Part shown: positions 23,465 to 31,668 of the stretch, piece after piece
How positions within the stretch are numbered: the stretch's first letter is position 1
How the letters are laid out: every line of letters begins with the position of its first letter
Source of the DNA: DASPTT01 sp035623275
GTDB lineage: Bacteria > Actinomycetota > Acidimicrobiia > Acidimicrobiales > UBA8190
NCBI GenBank assembly: GCA_035623275.1
Contig: DASPTT010000133.1
Location: 1 to 64,000, forward strand
DNA: 64,000 bases
Direction of reading: 5' to 3'
Made by a program: the position numbers and the translations under genes
The notes under the pieces: generated by a model
Database searches by the model: none
What the model was told of the DNA's origin: nothing
The model's input: the letters and a program-made list of their open reading frames with translations, nothing else

Positions 23465-25780
23465 TCAATGAATCTCGGAAAGGGACCCTCCCGTAGCCAG
23501 AAGCTCCTCGACGCGCTGCGCGCTCACCGGGGCGGAGAAGAGCAGCCCTTGGCCACGGTGGCACCCCTCGTCCCGCAGGACCTCGAGCTGCTCGTGGCCC
23601 TCGATCCCCTCGGCGACGGTGCCGAGGCCGAGGGTGTGGCCCAGCTCGACCAGGGTGTGGATGATGGCCGCCGATTCCGACGACTCCGTCATGCCCGCGA
23701 TGAACGAGCGATCGATCTTCACCTCGTCGACCGGGAACCGCCGGAGATAGGCCAACGAGGAGTACCCCGTACCGAAATCGTCGATCGAGACCCGCACGCC
23801 CAGGCGCTTCAGCGCCTGCAGACGCCGGGTTGTCACCTCGGCGTCGCGCATGAGCGTCGTCTCGGTGATCTCGAGCACCAACGCGTCGGGGGGGAACCCC
23901 GTGTCGTCCAGGGCATGGCGGACCTGTCCGATGAACGCGTCCGTCTCGATCTGGCGAGTCGAGACGTTGATCGACATCGACACGGGCCAACCCCGCCGGT
24001 GCCACTCGCTCGCCTGCCGGCAGGCCTCGCCCAGCACCCAGTGCCCGACGTCGAGGATCATGCCGCTCTCCTCCAGCGACGAGATGAACTGGTCGGGGCC
24101 CACCACGCCCCTGCTCGGGTGGTGCCAGCGCAGCAACGCCTCGACGCCGCACACCTCGAGCGTGTCCAGGTCGAGCAAGGGTTGGTACAAGAGGAAGAAC
24201 TGCCGCTCTGCGAGGGCGCTCTGCAGGTCCCTCTTGAGCTCGAGCCGATCCAGGATGGCGATCTGCATCGCCGGCTCGAACAGCGCGTAGCAGTCCTTCC
24301 CCGACGACTTGGCCCGGTACAGAGCGATGTCGGCGTCGCGCAGGAGGTCGGTCGCCGACGCCCGGACCCCCGATGCGATGCCGATGCTGGCGGAGACGGC
24401 GAGCGGCAGGTGCTGGAGCCCGGGGACGTGGAACGGCGCCTGCAAGGAGTCGCGCATGCGCTCGGCCAGGACCTGCGGGCCTTCCCACAGCGACATGCCC
24501 TCCGCCAGCACGACGAATTCGTCTCCGCCGAAGCGCCCGACGCTGTCGCTCTCGCGTACGGCGGCCCGGAGCCGATCGGAGACGGCGCGCAGCACATGGT
24601 CGCCCGACTCGTGTCCCAGGGTGTCGTTGATGTCCTTGAAATTGTCGAGATCGATGAAGAAGGCGGCCATCGACTGCACGCTTCGGCGCGAGCGCGCCAG
24701 CATCTGCTCGGCGCGGTCAAGGATGACGGTCCGGTTGGGCAACCCGGTCAGCGGGTCGTGGAGCGCCTGGTGGACGAGGAGGGCTTCCGCCTGCTTGCGC
24801 TCGCTGATGTCCCGGAGGTTCGCCACGTAGCCGGCGACCGACGGCTCGTCGCTCAGGTTGGTGATGACGGCCTCGACGTCCCGCCAGGACCCGTCGGCAT
24901 GGGCGATCCGGACGGCAACCGGGTCGGTGGCACTCGCGCTGCGCTCCAGGGCGGGGCCGATCTCCCTGCTCAGCCGGTCCAGGTCGTCGGGGTGGAGGAG
25001 CTCGGCCGACGTCATGCCGAGGACTTCGTCGGGCTGGCGACCGAGCAGGCCCACCGTGGCGGGCGAGGCGTAGGTGATCCGGTCGTCCACGCTCAGGACC
25101 ATGGTCAGGTCGCTGGAATGCTGGACCAGCGACCGGAACCGGTTCTCGCTGGCCCGCATCGAGGACTCGGCGTCCTCCTTCTGCGCCATCGTGGCACCCG
25201 CCATGCGGATCATGAAGATGAGCACGAAGGCGCTCATGAGCCCCAGCGCCTGCGCGTCGGTGTTGGTGAGGTACGACGGCGCCCAGCCCACGAAGATGAG
25301 CAGCTGACCGACGGCCACGCCCGCGAGGCTCCAGGTCGCCGACAGGCGCCACGTGTTCGACCCGTCGTGGGCGACGGTCTCCAGGGCGGCGAACGTGTAC
25401 GCGCCGATGAGCACGGGGCCCCAGCCGGTGAGGTAGATGACGGTGGTGACGACGGCTGCGTGCCAGGCGATCCGGCTGTTGACCCGCAACGGGCTCGACG
25501 CCCCGGCATCGAGCGCCTCCGAGGCCACGCTCACGATGGGAAGGACCGTCAGCACCGTGATCCACAGCCACAGGGGCTCGTGGGCCACCAGCCGGAAGTG
25601 CCGCAGGACGAGGACGGCGACGAGCGCCATCGGCCCGATGAGGACGGTGAGCAGACGTGGGTTGATGCGCCGCGGGGGGGTCGGAACCGGCGGCGCGGAC
25701 GCGGCGGGGGGTGCCGGGGCGGGCGGCGCGGCCGGGGGAAGACCGGCCCGTGCGGCGTGCGGCTGCGTCGACGGGGTCAC
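23465..25780 (-). CDS. Membrane PAS-GGDEF-EAL protein (c-di-GMP turnover)
   Basis: 771 residues from GTG. A Pro/Ala-rich cytosolic N-terminus leads to about seven hydrophobic segments (residues about 45-215), then a PAS domain (ENRFRSLVQHSSDLTMVLSVDDRITYASPATVGLLG), a GGDEF domain with intact GRFGGDEFVVLAEG near residue 417, and an EAL domain with GVEALLRWHHPSRG near 547, plus DFGTGYSSL and the late EGIE motif. All key motifs are present, so both synthesis and hydrolysis are possible. The preceding 62-residue gene overlaps its start by 4 bp (GTGA). Confidence 0.95.
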   Translation of the reverse strand: MTPSTQPHAARAGLPPAAPPAPAPPAASAPPVPTPPRRINPRLLTVLIGPMALVAVLVLRHFRLVAHEPLWLWITVLTVLPIVSVASEALDAGASSPLRVNSRIAWHAAVVTTVIYLTGWGPVLIGAYTFAALETVAHDGSNTWRLSATWSLAGVAVGQLLIFVGWAPSYLTNTDAQALGLMSAFVLIFMIRMAGATMAQKEDAESSMRASENRFRSLVQHSSDLTMVLSVDDRITYASPATVGLLGRQPDEVLGMTSAELLHPDDLDRLSREIGPALERSASATDPVAVRIAHADGSWRDVEAVITNLSDEPSVAGYVANLRDISERKQAEALLVHQALHDPLTGLPNRTVILDRAEQMLARSRRSVQSMAAFFIDLDNFKDINDTLGHESGDHVLRAVSDRLRAAVRESDSVGRFGGDEFVVLAEGMSLWEGPQVLAERMRDSLQAPFHVPGLQHLPLAVSASIGIASGVRASATDLLRDADIALYRAKSSGKDCYALFEPAMQIAILDRLELKRDLQSALAERQFFLLYQPLLDLDTLEVCGVEALLRWHHPSRGVVGPDQFISSLEESGMILDVGHWVLGEACRQASEWHRRGWPVSMSINVSTRQIETDAFIGQVRHALDDTGFPPDALVLEITETTLMRDAEVTTRRLQALKRLGVRVSIDDFGTGYSSLAYLRRFPVDEVKIDRSFIAGMTESSESAAIIHTLVELGHTLGLGTVAEGIEGHEQLEVLRDEGCHRGQGLLFSAPVSAQRVEELLATGGSLSEIH

Positions 25781-25965
25781 AGATCGTCGTCCTCGTCGTC
25801 GTCAGGCCCGATCGCCGGGTGCACGAGCCTGCTCCAGAAGGAGTTCGCCTCGGGCGTCGGGATGACCGGTATGGACTCCTCCCCCTCGTCGTCCGTCGTC
25901 ACCAAGAAGACCGTGGGCTCCTTCGGGTCGGGTACTACGTGGAGGTCCGCCTTGCGCTTGACCAT
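25777..25965 (-). CDS. Small acidic-tailed protein preceding the c-di-GMP gene
   Basis: 62 residues: MVKRKADLHVVPDPKEPTV at the start, then VTTDDEGEESIPVIPTPEANSFWSRLVHPAIG and an end of seven acidic residues (DDDEDDD). Its stop overlaps the GTG start of the GGDEF-EAL gene (GTGA), so it is translationally coupled. I do not recognise it. It may be a short regulatory or adaptor peptide for the membrane protein. Confidence 0.6.
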   Translation of the reverse strand: MVKRKADLHVVPDPKEPTVFLVTTDDEGEESIPVIPTPEANSFWSRLVHPAIGPDDDEDDDL

Positions 25966-26001
25966 GGCCGTCCGCCTCCGGCGCGATCTCCGTCAGCGGT
26001 C

Positions 26002-26013
26002 GGACGATCGTCC
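26002..26013. promoter_or_regulatory. Palindrome GGACGATCGTCC, site 1 of 2
   Basis: Perfect 12-bp palindrome 37 bp upstream of the small gene at 25965. It shares GGACGANNGTCC with a second site at 26118 in the same divergent region. Confidence 0.4.
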
Positions 26014-26117
26014 TCTCCGCGCCGTGGATGGAACGTCGGCCGGTGGACGCCCGTCCGAATAGGGCCCTTTTCCCCTTCCTGGGCGATCGGGGCGCCACCG
26101 GAGCCCGGCCGTGCGCA

Positions 26118-26129
26118 GGACGAAGGTCC
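26118..26129. promoter_or_regulatory. GGACGAAGGTCC, site 2 of 2
   Basis: 64 bp upstream of the 26194 gene. Arms GGAC/GTCC with flanking A and C; its reverse strand reads GGGACCTTCGTCC, similar in shape to the DosR-type GGGAC...GTCCC box. The identity of the regulator is unknown. Confidence 0.4.
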
Positions 26130-26193
26130 CTATTGGCACAGGCCGGCGCGCCGGACACTGGGAGTGCGAGACGAGTGCGTCTGGAGGTGCGAC

Positions 26194-26634
26194 ATGACTG
26201 ATCCAGCACGCCTGGGCAATCAGCCGCCCGAGTTCCACACGTTCGTGGGCCCGCCGCACCACCGGCTCTTCGCCATCTTCGACGACGAGGCCGCGGCCGA
26301 GGAGGCTCTGGCGGCGCTGCGCTTCGAGGGGGTCGTCGACGGCAAGGAGGCCTGGGTGTTCTGCGGTGAAGAGGGTGCCGAGCGGCTCGGGGCGGTGGAC
26401 CGGCGCCACGGCATCCGGGCCCGGGGGTTCGGCCTGCTCCAGCGGGTGATGAGCAGCGACCGCAACTACCTGCGCGGCCTCGGGGCGGCCCTGCGCGAGG
26501 GGCACGTCGTGCTCGGGGCGTGGGTCCCCGACGAGAAGCGGGCCGACGAGGTGGCCCGCATGTTCCGCCTGCACGGCGGGCATTCGATGGCCTACTGCAC
26601 GCACTGGGACTTCGTGCCGGTCACGGCCGCCTGA
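26194..26634 (+). CDS. Conserved-looking protein of unknown function
   Basis: 146 residues, ATG after GGAGGT. FHTFVGPPHHRLFAIFDDEAAAEEALAALRFEGV resembles a ferredoxin-like alpha/beta start, and the end (HSMAYCTHWDFVPV) is well defined. Similar short proteins with a 'DDEAAAEEALAALR' helix occur in actinobacteria as stress-associated hypothetical proteins, but I cannot name one. No membrane segment or signal. It is preceded by the GGACGANNGTCC sites and its 3' end overlaps the convergent amidohydrolase by 14 bp. Confidence 0.7.
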   Translation: MTDPARLGNQPPEFHTFVGPPHHRLFAIFDDEAAAEEALAALRFEGVVDGKEAWVFCGEEGAERLGAVDRRHGIRARGFGLLQRVMSSDRNYLRGLGAALREGHVVLGAWVPDEKRADEVARMFRLHGGHSMAYCTHWDFVPVTAA

Positions 26635-28246
26635 GCCGGGGCGGGCCTTCCGGGCCGGCCGGCGGGGTCGCCGTGGTGCCGTGGACGAGGCGGCCGGAGA
26701 CCCATGTCTGCGCGACCGTCGGCGGATGGTCCGCGTCGAGCGCGCCGTCGAGGACGACGAAGTCCGCCCGGAGCCCCTCGGCGATGGTGCCGCGCTCGGC
26801 CTCCTGGTCCCCCGCATGGGCGGCGCCCGCGCTGTAGGCCCGCAGCCACTCCTCGAACGACAGCGCCTGGCCGGCGTCCAGCACCGCGCCCGTGCCCGTC
26901 CGCCGGGTGACCCCGTGCGCCGAGGTGCGCAGCGGCGCGTGGAAGGTGCACGGGCAGTCCGAGGAGGCGGCCAGGGCCACGCCCACCCGATCCATGTCGC
27001 CGAAGGGGAGCCAGCGCGCGTCGTCGAATTCGACCCCTTCGACCTGACGGCCGAGGTGGTCCAGAAAACCCGGTTGCACCACGGCGACACCGCCGAGCCC
27101 GGCCAGGCGCCGGAGCTGGGCGACGGACGCGAGACACGCGTGCTCCACCCGGAACCGGTGGTCGTGCCCGGGGTGCCGTTGCGCCACGACCTCGAACGCG
27201 TCGAGCGCGGCGTCGAGCCCGGCGTTGCCGATGGCGTGGACGGCGACCCGAAATCCGCGCTCGGTGGCGGCTTGCACCTGCGCGTCCAGCTCCCCGAAGA
27301 GCTGGCCGATGGCCATGCGCCGGCCGCCGAGGTGCACGTCGATGGCCGGGGCGATCCCGCCGTCGGCGAAGAGCTTCACCGGGCCCACCCGCAGCACCTC
27401 GTCGCCCTCGCCGGTCGGGGGGCCCTGGAGGCGAACCGGGTCCACGGGCGCGAACAACGCCTCGGGATGCGGGAGCACGAGGACCGACACCGGCAGCTCG
27501 CCGCGCGCCGCCAGTGACCGGTAGGCGCCCTCCGCCGTCGGCGTGCACGCCGCGTCGTGCACCGCGGTGATCCCGTCCGCGAGGAGGAGGTGGGCCGCGT
27601 CGCGGATGTGGTCGGCCAGCCGGTCCGGGTCGTCGTAGGGGGCGAGCGAGCGGCGGTGCGCCTCGGACCAGGCCCGCTCCATGAGGAGCCCGTTGAGCGT
27701 GCCGTCGCCGTCGCGGCCGTAGGCGCCGCCGACGGGGTCGGGGGCCGAGGGGCCGATGCCCAGCTCCTCTAGTCCCCGCGAGTCGGTGACCGCCTGGTGC
27801 AGGCTGTAGTGCGCCACCAGGACGGGCCGGTCGAGTCCGACGGCGTCGAGGTCGCGCCGATGGGGCACGAAGCCGGTGCCGATCTCGCTCCAGCGCGCGG
27901 CGCGGACCCATGGGGCATTGGGCTCGGCCTCGGCCTGCGCGACGAGGGCACCGGCGAGCTCGTCGGGGCCGGCCACGTGGCGGACGTCCGCCCACCGGGG
28001 CTCGAGCGCGGCGATCGACAGGTGATGGTGCGCGTCGACGAACCCGGGACAGAGGATGCGTCCCGCCAGGTCGTGTGTCCGCGCCTGCGGGTAGCGGCGG
28101 AGGAGGTCGGCACTGCCGACGTCGAGGATGCGGCCGTCACCCACCACCACGGCCTCGGCGACGGGCGGCGAGGCCTTCATGGTCAGGATGCGTCCGTTGG
28201 TGAAGGCGAGCACCTCGTCCGGCGCGGCAGGCGACCTCGGGGGCAT
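26621..28246 (-). CDS. Amidohydrolase family 3 (YtcJ-like) metal-dependent hydrolase
   Basis: 541 residues. FTNGRILTM starts the small beta domain, GFVDAHHHLSI carries the metal-binding His pair at the end of barrel strand 1, FRVAVHAIGNAGLDAALDAF and FRVEHACLAS the later His residues, and ASSDCPCTFHAPL the final Asp. The C-terminal beta domain ends with RADFVVLDGALDADHPP...VSGRLVHG, as in other YtcJ-like proteins. These hydrolyse amides or related bonds of small molecules; the substrate is not evident. Transcribed toward the convergent small gene. Confidence 0.9.
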   Translation of the reverse strand: MPPRSPAAPDEVLAFTNGRILTMKASPPVAEAVVVGDGRILDVGSADLLRRYPQARTHDLAGRILCPGFVDAHHHLSIAALEPRWADVRHVAGPDELAGALVAQAEAEPNAPWVRAARWSEIGTGFVPHRRDLDAVGLDRPVLVAHYSLHQAVTDSRGLEELGIGPSAPDPVGGAYGRDGDGTLNGLLMERAWSEAHRRSLAPYDDPDRLADHIRDAAHLLLADGITAVHDAACTPTAEGAYRSLAARGELPVSVLVLPHPEALFAPVDPVRLQGPPTGEGDEVLRVGPVKLFADGGIAPAIDVHLGGRRMAIGQLFGELDAQVQAATERGFRVAVHAIGNAGLDAALDAFEVVAQRHPGHDHRFRVEHACLASVAQLRRLAGLGGVAVVQPGFLDHLGRQVEGVEFDDARWLPFGDMDRVGVALAASSDCPCTFHAPLRTSAHGVTRRTGTGAVLDAGQALSFEEWLRAYSAGAAHAGDQEAERGTIAEGLRADFVVLDGALDADHPPTVAQTWVSGRLVHGTTATPPAGPEGPPRLRRP

Positions 28247-28310
28247 CGTCCCGATCCTACGGAGCGCCCGGTCCGGGCGAGCGCGAGGTGCGACTGCGAT
28301 ACTCGGCGAG

Positions 28311-28328
28311 CGCGACCGAGCGGTCGCG
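28311..28328 (-). terminator. Hairpin downstream of the adenylate kinase gene
   Basis: CGCGACCG-AG-CGGTCGCG, perfect 8-bp stem with a 2-base loop, starting 5 bases after the stop on the minus strand. No T-run. Confidence 0.55.
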
Positions 28329-28333
28329 ACCGG

Positions 28334-28912
28334 TCAGGAGAGGTCGAGGACGTCGAGCCGGGCGCGGATCCGCGCGGTGACCTCGTCCACCGTGCCGGTA
28401 CCGTCAGCCTCGACGAGGATGCCGCGCCGTCGGTAGAAGTCGAGGAGCGGCCCGCTCGACTCGGCGTAGACGCGGATGCGCCGGCGCACCGTCTCGGCGG
28501 TGTCGTCCTGACGGCCCGACGTCTCGGCCCGGCGCAGGACGCGCTCGACGAGCACGGCCTCGGGGACGTCCAGGGACACCACCGCATGGAAGGTCAGGTC
28601 GGCTGCCGTGCCCCAGGCGTACGCCTGCTCGGCCTGCGCGAGCGTGCGCGGGAACCCGTCGAGCACGAACCCGACGGGTGGCACCAGCGCGGCGATCCGC
28701 TCGACCACCAGGGCCATGACCACCTCGTCGGGCACGAGCTCGCCCCGGGCCATGGCCGCGGCGAGCTCCCCGGCGGACGGCGAGGGTTGTGCGGCCTTCT
28801 CCCGCAAGAGGTCCCCGGTGGCGATGTGGGGCACGCCGTAGACGGCGGCGATCCGCTCGCCCTGGGTGCCCTTGCCCGCTCCGGGCGGTGCGACGAGCAG
28901 GCTGCGCAGCAC
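28334..28912 (-). CDS. adk: Adenylate kinase, short form
   Basis: 192 residues from GTG. APPGAGKGTQGERIA is the P-loop, ATGDLLREK the NMP-binding helix, GFVLDGFPRTLAQAE the conserved core motif and RQDDTAETVRRRIRVY the LID region. The LID is the short type without zinc cysteines. It converts ATP plus AMP to two ADP. In most actinobacteria adk sits between secY and map in the ribosomal operon; here it is next to an MFS gene, so it may be a second copy. The GTG is the only sensible start because it places the P-loop 8-16 residues in. Confidence 0.93.
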   Translation of the reverse strand: MLRSLLVAPPGAGKGTQGERIAAVYGVPHIATGDLLREKAAQPSPSAGELAAAMARGELVPDEVVMALVVERIAALVPPVGFVLDGFPRTLAQAEQAYAWGTAADLTFHAVVSLDVPEAVLVERVLRRAETSGRQDDTAETVRRRIRVYAESSGPLLDFYRRRGILVEADGTGTVDEVTARIRARLDVLDLS

Positions 28913-28927
28913 CCCGCCATTGTCATC

Positions 28928-30496
28928 TCATCCGGCCTCGGCCACCGGGCACTCCTCCAGCCAACCGTCCTCGTCGCCTGCCGGCTCGGGGCCGGCGCCC
29001 AGCGCCGGCGCCGGGCGCGGGGCTCCGGGGATGACCGCGGCGACGAGGACCAGCGCGCTCAGGGCGAAGAGGGCGCCGATGCCGAGCACCTGGTCCAGCC
29101 CCTGGGTGAGGACCGCCTGGGTGTGGGCGATCGCGGCGGCGCCGACGTGGGCGCCCAGCTGGCGGTGCCCGGTCAGCACGCCGAACGCGGTGACCAGGAC
29201 GGCCAGACCGAGGGCCGCACCCAGCTGCTGGGACACGTTGACGAGCCCCGAGGCGGCGCCGGCATCCGCCGGCGCGACGTCGGCCAGCGAGGCGGAGGTG
29301 AGGCTCACGAACGAGATGCCCGACCCCACGCCGAGGAGCACGAGCGACACGGCCACCTGCGCGTAGCCCGAGTCGGCCGAGAGCTGGGTGGCCGACAGCA
29401 GGCTGACGGTGACCAGGCTCGCACCGAGCATCATCAGGGTCTTGGGGGCGAGCCGCCGGGTGAGCACCCGGCTGGTGAGCTGCGACGACAGGAACACCGA
29501 GGCCGGCACGGGCAGGAAGGCCACACCGGCGCGGAGCGGGGAATAGCCCTGGACGTCCTGGAGGAACTGGGAGAGGAAGAAGAACAGCCCGTACATCCCG
29601 ACGTAGACCAGGCCGCGCGCCGCATTGGCGGTCGTGCGGGTGGCGCTGGCGAAGAGCCGCAGGGGGAGGATCGGCTCCTCGGCCCGCGCCTCGGTGTGCA
29701 CGAACACCGCCAACAGGACGAGGCCGGCGACGGCGGCACCGATGGTGAGCGGGCTGGTCCAGCCGCGATCACCCGCCTCGACCAGGGCGAACACGATCCC
29801 CGTCATGCCAAGGGTCGAGGTGAGGGCACCGACGAGGTCGAAGCGCCCGTGGCGAGGCTCGGTCTCGACGATCACGACGCGCCCGAGGAGCCAGATGGCC
29901 ATCCCGATGGGCACGTTGACGAACATCACCCAGCGCCACGACACCAGCTCGGTGAGGAGCCCACCGGCGACGAGGCCGATCGCCCCGCCGGCGGCGGACA
30001 CCGTGGTGTAGAGGGCGATGGCCCGCACCCGCTGCGGCCCCTCGGGGAAGACCGAGGTGAGCAGCGACAGCGCCGAGGGCGCGGCGAGGGCGGCGCCGAT
30101 CCCCTGGACGGCCCGCGCCCCGAGCAGCATCCAGCCGGTCAGGGCCAGCCCGCCGACGAGGGAGCTGAGCGAGAAGACGGCGATCCCGACGAGGAAGACC
30201 CGGCGCCGGCCCAGCAGGTCGCCTGCCCGGGCCCCGAGGAGGAGAAGGCCGCCGAAGGTGAGGATGTAGGCGTTGAGCACCCACGACAGCGCCGAGCTGG
30301 AGAAGCCGAGGCCCTCCTGGATGTGAGGCAGGGCCACGTTCACGATGGTCGTGTCGAGCACGACCATGAGCTGTGCGGTGAGGATGACGAGGAGGAACAC
30401 CGAGGGGTGCCTGAGGCGGTGGCGCAGGGTGCCGGTGCGCCCGACCAGGGCCTTTCGGGCCCCGCCCGGGCGCGCCGAGGAGAGGGTCAGGGGCAT
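28928..30496 (-). CDS. MFS transporter, DHA2 (14-TMS) drug efflux type
   Basis: 522 residues. QLMVVLDTTIVNVALPHIQEGLG is motif D1 of the DHA2 family, and GARAGDLLGRRRVFLVG is motif A. Fourteen hydrophobic segments can be traced. These proteins export drugs or toxic metabolites by proton antiport. It is divergent from a TetR gene with an operator and a strong promoter between them, so it is probably induced when TetR binds a ligand. The C-terminal tail is cytosolic and Pro/Gly-rich. Confidence 0.94.
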   Translation of the reverse strand: MPLTLSSARPGGARKALVGRTGTLRHRLRHPSVFLLVILTAQLMVVLDTTIVNVALPHIQEGLGFSSSALSWVLNAYILTFGGLLLLGARAGDLLGRRRVFLVGIAVFSLSSLVGGLALTGWMLLGARAVQGIGAALAAPSALSLLTSVFPEGPQRVRAIALYTTVSAAGGAIGLVAGGLLTELVSWRWVMFVNVPIGMAIWLLGRVVIVETEPRHGRFDLVGALTSTLGMTGIVFALVEAGDRGWTSPLTIGAAVAGLVLLAVFVHTEARAEEPILPLRLFASATRTTANAARGLVYVGMYGLFFFLSQFLQDVQGYSPLRAGVAFLPVPASVFLSSQLTSRVLTRRLAPKTLMMLGASLVTVSLLSATQLSADSGYAQVAVSLVLLGVGSGISFVSLTSASLADVAPADAGAASGLVNVSQQLGAALGLAVLVTAFGVLTGHRQLGAHVGAAAIAHTQAVLTQGLDQVLGIGALFALSALVLVAAVIPGAPRPAPALGAGPEPAGDEDGWLEECPVAEAG

Positions 30497-30523
30497 TGAC
30501 TACGACCTTTCCGCTGGTAGAGT
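30496..30523 (+). promoter_or_regulatory. Candidate promoter for the tetR gene
   Basis: TTGACT (30496-30501), 16-bp spacer, TAGAGT (30518-30523), pointing at the TetR gene. The -35 box overlaps the MFS start codon. An inverted repeat TTCCGCT/AGCGGAA spans 30509-30535. Confidence 0.5.
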
Positions 30524-30539
30524 GGACAAGCGGAAGCTT

Positions 30540-30577
30540 CCTCCGGTTAGTATACGGAGGGTGCCTCCGGTTAGCAA
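30540..30577 (-). promoter_or_regulatory. MFS promoter with overlapping TetR operator
   Basis: On the minus strand TTGCTA (30577-30572), 17-bp spacer, TATACT (30554-30549): a near-consensus promoter. Two direct copies of CCTCCGGTTAG (30540-30550 and 30564-30574) overlap both boxes, and CGGAGG-GTG-CCTCCG (30555-30569) is palindromic inside the spacer. A repressor bound here would block RNA polymerase. Confidence 0.6.
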
Positions 30578-30609
30578 GCCACAGTTCGACGAAGAGGCGA
30601 TCCGGGCCG

Positions 30610-31269
30610 ATGTCCAGCCGACGTACCGCCGTTGAGTCCGCGCTCGAGGAGGCCCCGCTCGAGGCGCTCGAGGAGGCCCCGCTCGAGGAGCGCGGCGAGG
30701 CCCCGGTCGACGGGTCGGGTCGCCCGATGCGGGCGGATGCGCGCCGCAACTACGAGCGACTGGTCGCCGCGGCCAAGAAGGTGTTCGCCGCCGATGGCGG
30801 CGGTGCGTGCATGGAGGCGATCGCCCGTGAAGCCGGAGTGGGCGTGGGCACGCTCTACCGCCACTTCCCCAAGCGCATCGACGTGGTCGAGGCCGTGTAC
30901 CGGACCGACGTCGACCAGCTGGTCGCCGACGCTGAGCGCTTCGTGGCGGAGCTCGATCCGTGGGGGGCCGTCGTGACCTTCCTGGAGGCGTTCGTCCGCT
31001 ACGCGCAGACCAAGCGGACGTTCCTCAGCGAACTGCAGGAGGCGTTCGAGAAGCAACCCGAATTCCGCCTGCGATCACGCGAGCGCATCGAGGCGGCCAT
31101 GGCCCTCGTCATCGACAATGCCCGGCGGGCGGGCGTCATCCGCGCCGACATCGACGGCGCCGACCTCATGGCGTTGGTGAGCCCGATGTGCACCTTGAAC
31201 ACCCTCAGCGAGGACCAGTGCAACCGTCTCCTGGGCACGATCCTCGACGGCCTGCACACCGTCGCTTGA
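30610..31269 (+). CDS. TetR/AcrR family transcriptional regulator
   Basis: 219 residues from ATG. A basic-to-acidic N-terminal extension (about 35 residues) contains an 8-residue unit ALEEAPLE twice. The helix-turn-helix domain reads RADARRNYERLVAAAKKVFA...MEAIAREAGVGVGTLYRHFPKRIDVVEAVYR, ending in the classic GVGTLYRHF recognition helix. The C-terminal part is the ligand pocket. It most likely represses the divergent MFS pump. The extension could be trimmed if the methionine of PMRADARRN is the real start. Confidence 0.9.
   Translation: MSSRRTAVESALEEAPLEALEEAPLEERGEAPVDGSGRPMRADARRNYERLVAAAKKVFAADGGGACMEAIAREAGVGVGTLYRHFPKRIDVVEAVYRTDVDQLVADAERFVAELDPWGAVVTFLEAFVRYAQTKRTFLSELQEAFEKQPEFRLRSRERIEAAMALVIDNARRAGVIRADIDGADLMALVSPMCTLNTLSEDQCNRLLGTILDGLHTVA
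30640..30687 (+). repeat. Two perfect tandem copies of a 24-bp unit within tetR
   Basis: The unit begins GCGCTCGAGGAGGC and ends CGCTCGAG; it is repeated exactly at 30640-30663 and 30664-30687. It encodes ALEEAPLE twice and keeps frame. A third, diverged copy follows. Confidence 0.8.
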
Positions 31270-31333
31270 ACCGCCCTTCGGTCACCGCACCGATGACCGG
31301 CGGCGCCTCACCGGGCCGCGGGTGCGGCCGTCC

Positions 31334-31576
31334 TCATTGGCGATAGTGCTCCACCACCTGCGGCGGGCGCACCTCGGCCTGGTCCGGGTCCTGGCCGGCG
31401 CCGCGCCGCGCCCGGCGCTGGCGCAGCAGGTCCCAGCACTGGTCGAGCGCGATCTCGAGCGAGCGGAGCCGAGCCGATTCCTCCTCGCTCAGCCCGTCGC
31501 CGACGTGCGACTGCTCGAGGCGATGTTCCTCCGCCACGAGCTCGTTGATCCGCCCGACCACCCCGGCATCGTCCAT
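31334..31576 (-). CDS. DUF2630 family protein
   Basis: 80 residues from ATG, with GGAGG 5 bp upstream. VVGRINELVAEEHRLEQ, then GLSEEESARLRSLEIALDQCWDLLRQRRARR, is the DUF2630 signature: two helices with a Trp-Asp-Leu-Leu-Arg-Gln core. Function is unknown; it is almost restricted to actinobacteria. The open frame continues upstream, but the ribosome site supports this start. It is divergent from the hydrolase gene 92 bp away. Confidence 0.88.
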   Translation of the reverse strand: MDDAGVVGRINELVAEEHRLEQSHVGDGLSEEESARLRSLEIALDQCWDLLRQRRARRGAGQDPDQAEVRPPQVVEHYRQ

Positions 31577-31668
31577 CGGAACCTCCGATTCCTCGGCTGC
31601 ACGCCTGCGAGGCACGTTCGCCCGCGCGATTCGTAGCACCATCGCCGTCGCTGTGCCACGGTGTCGTC

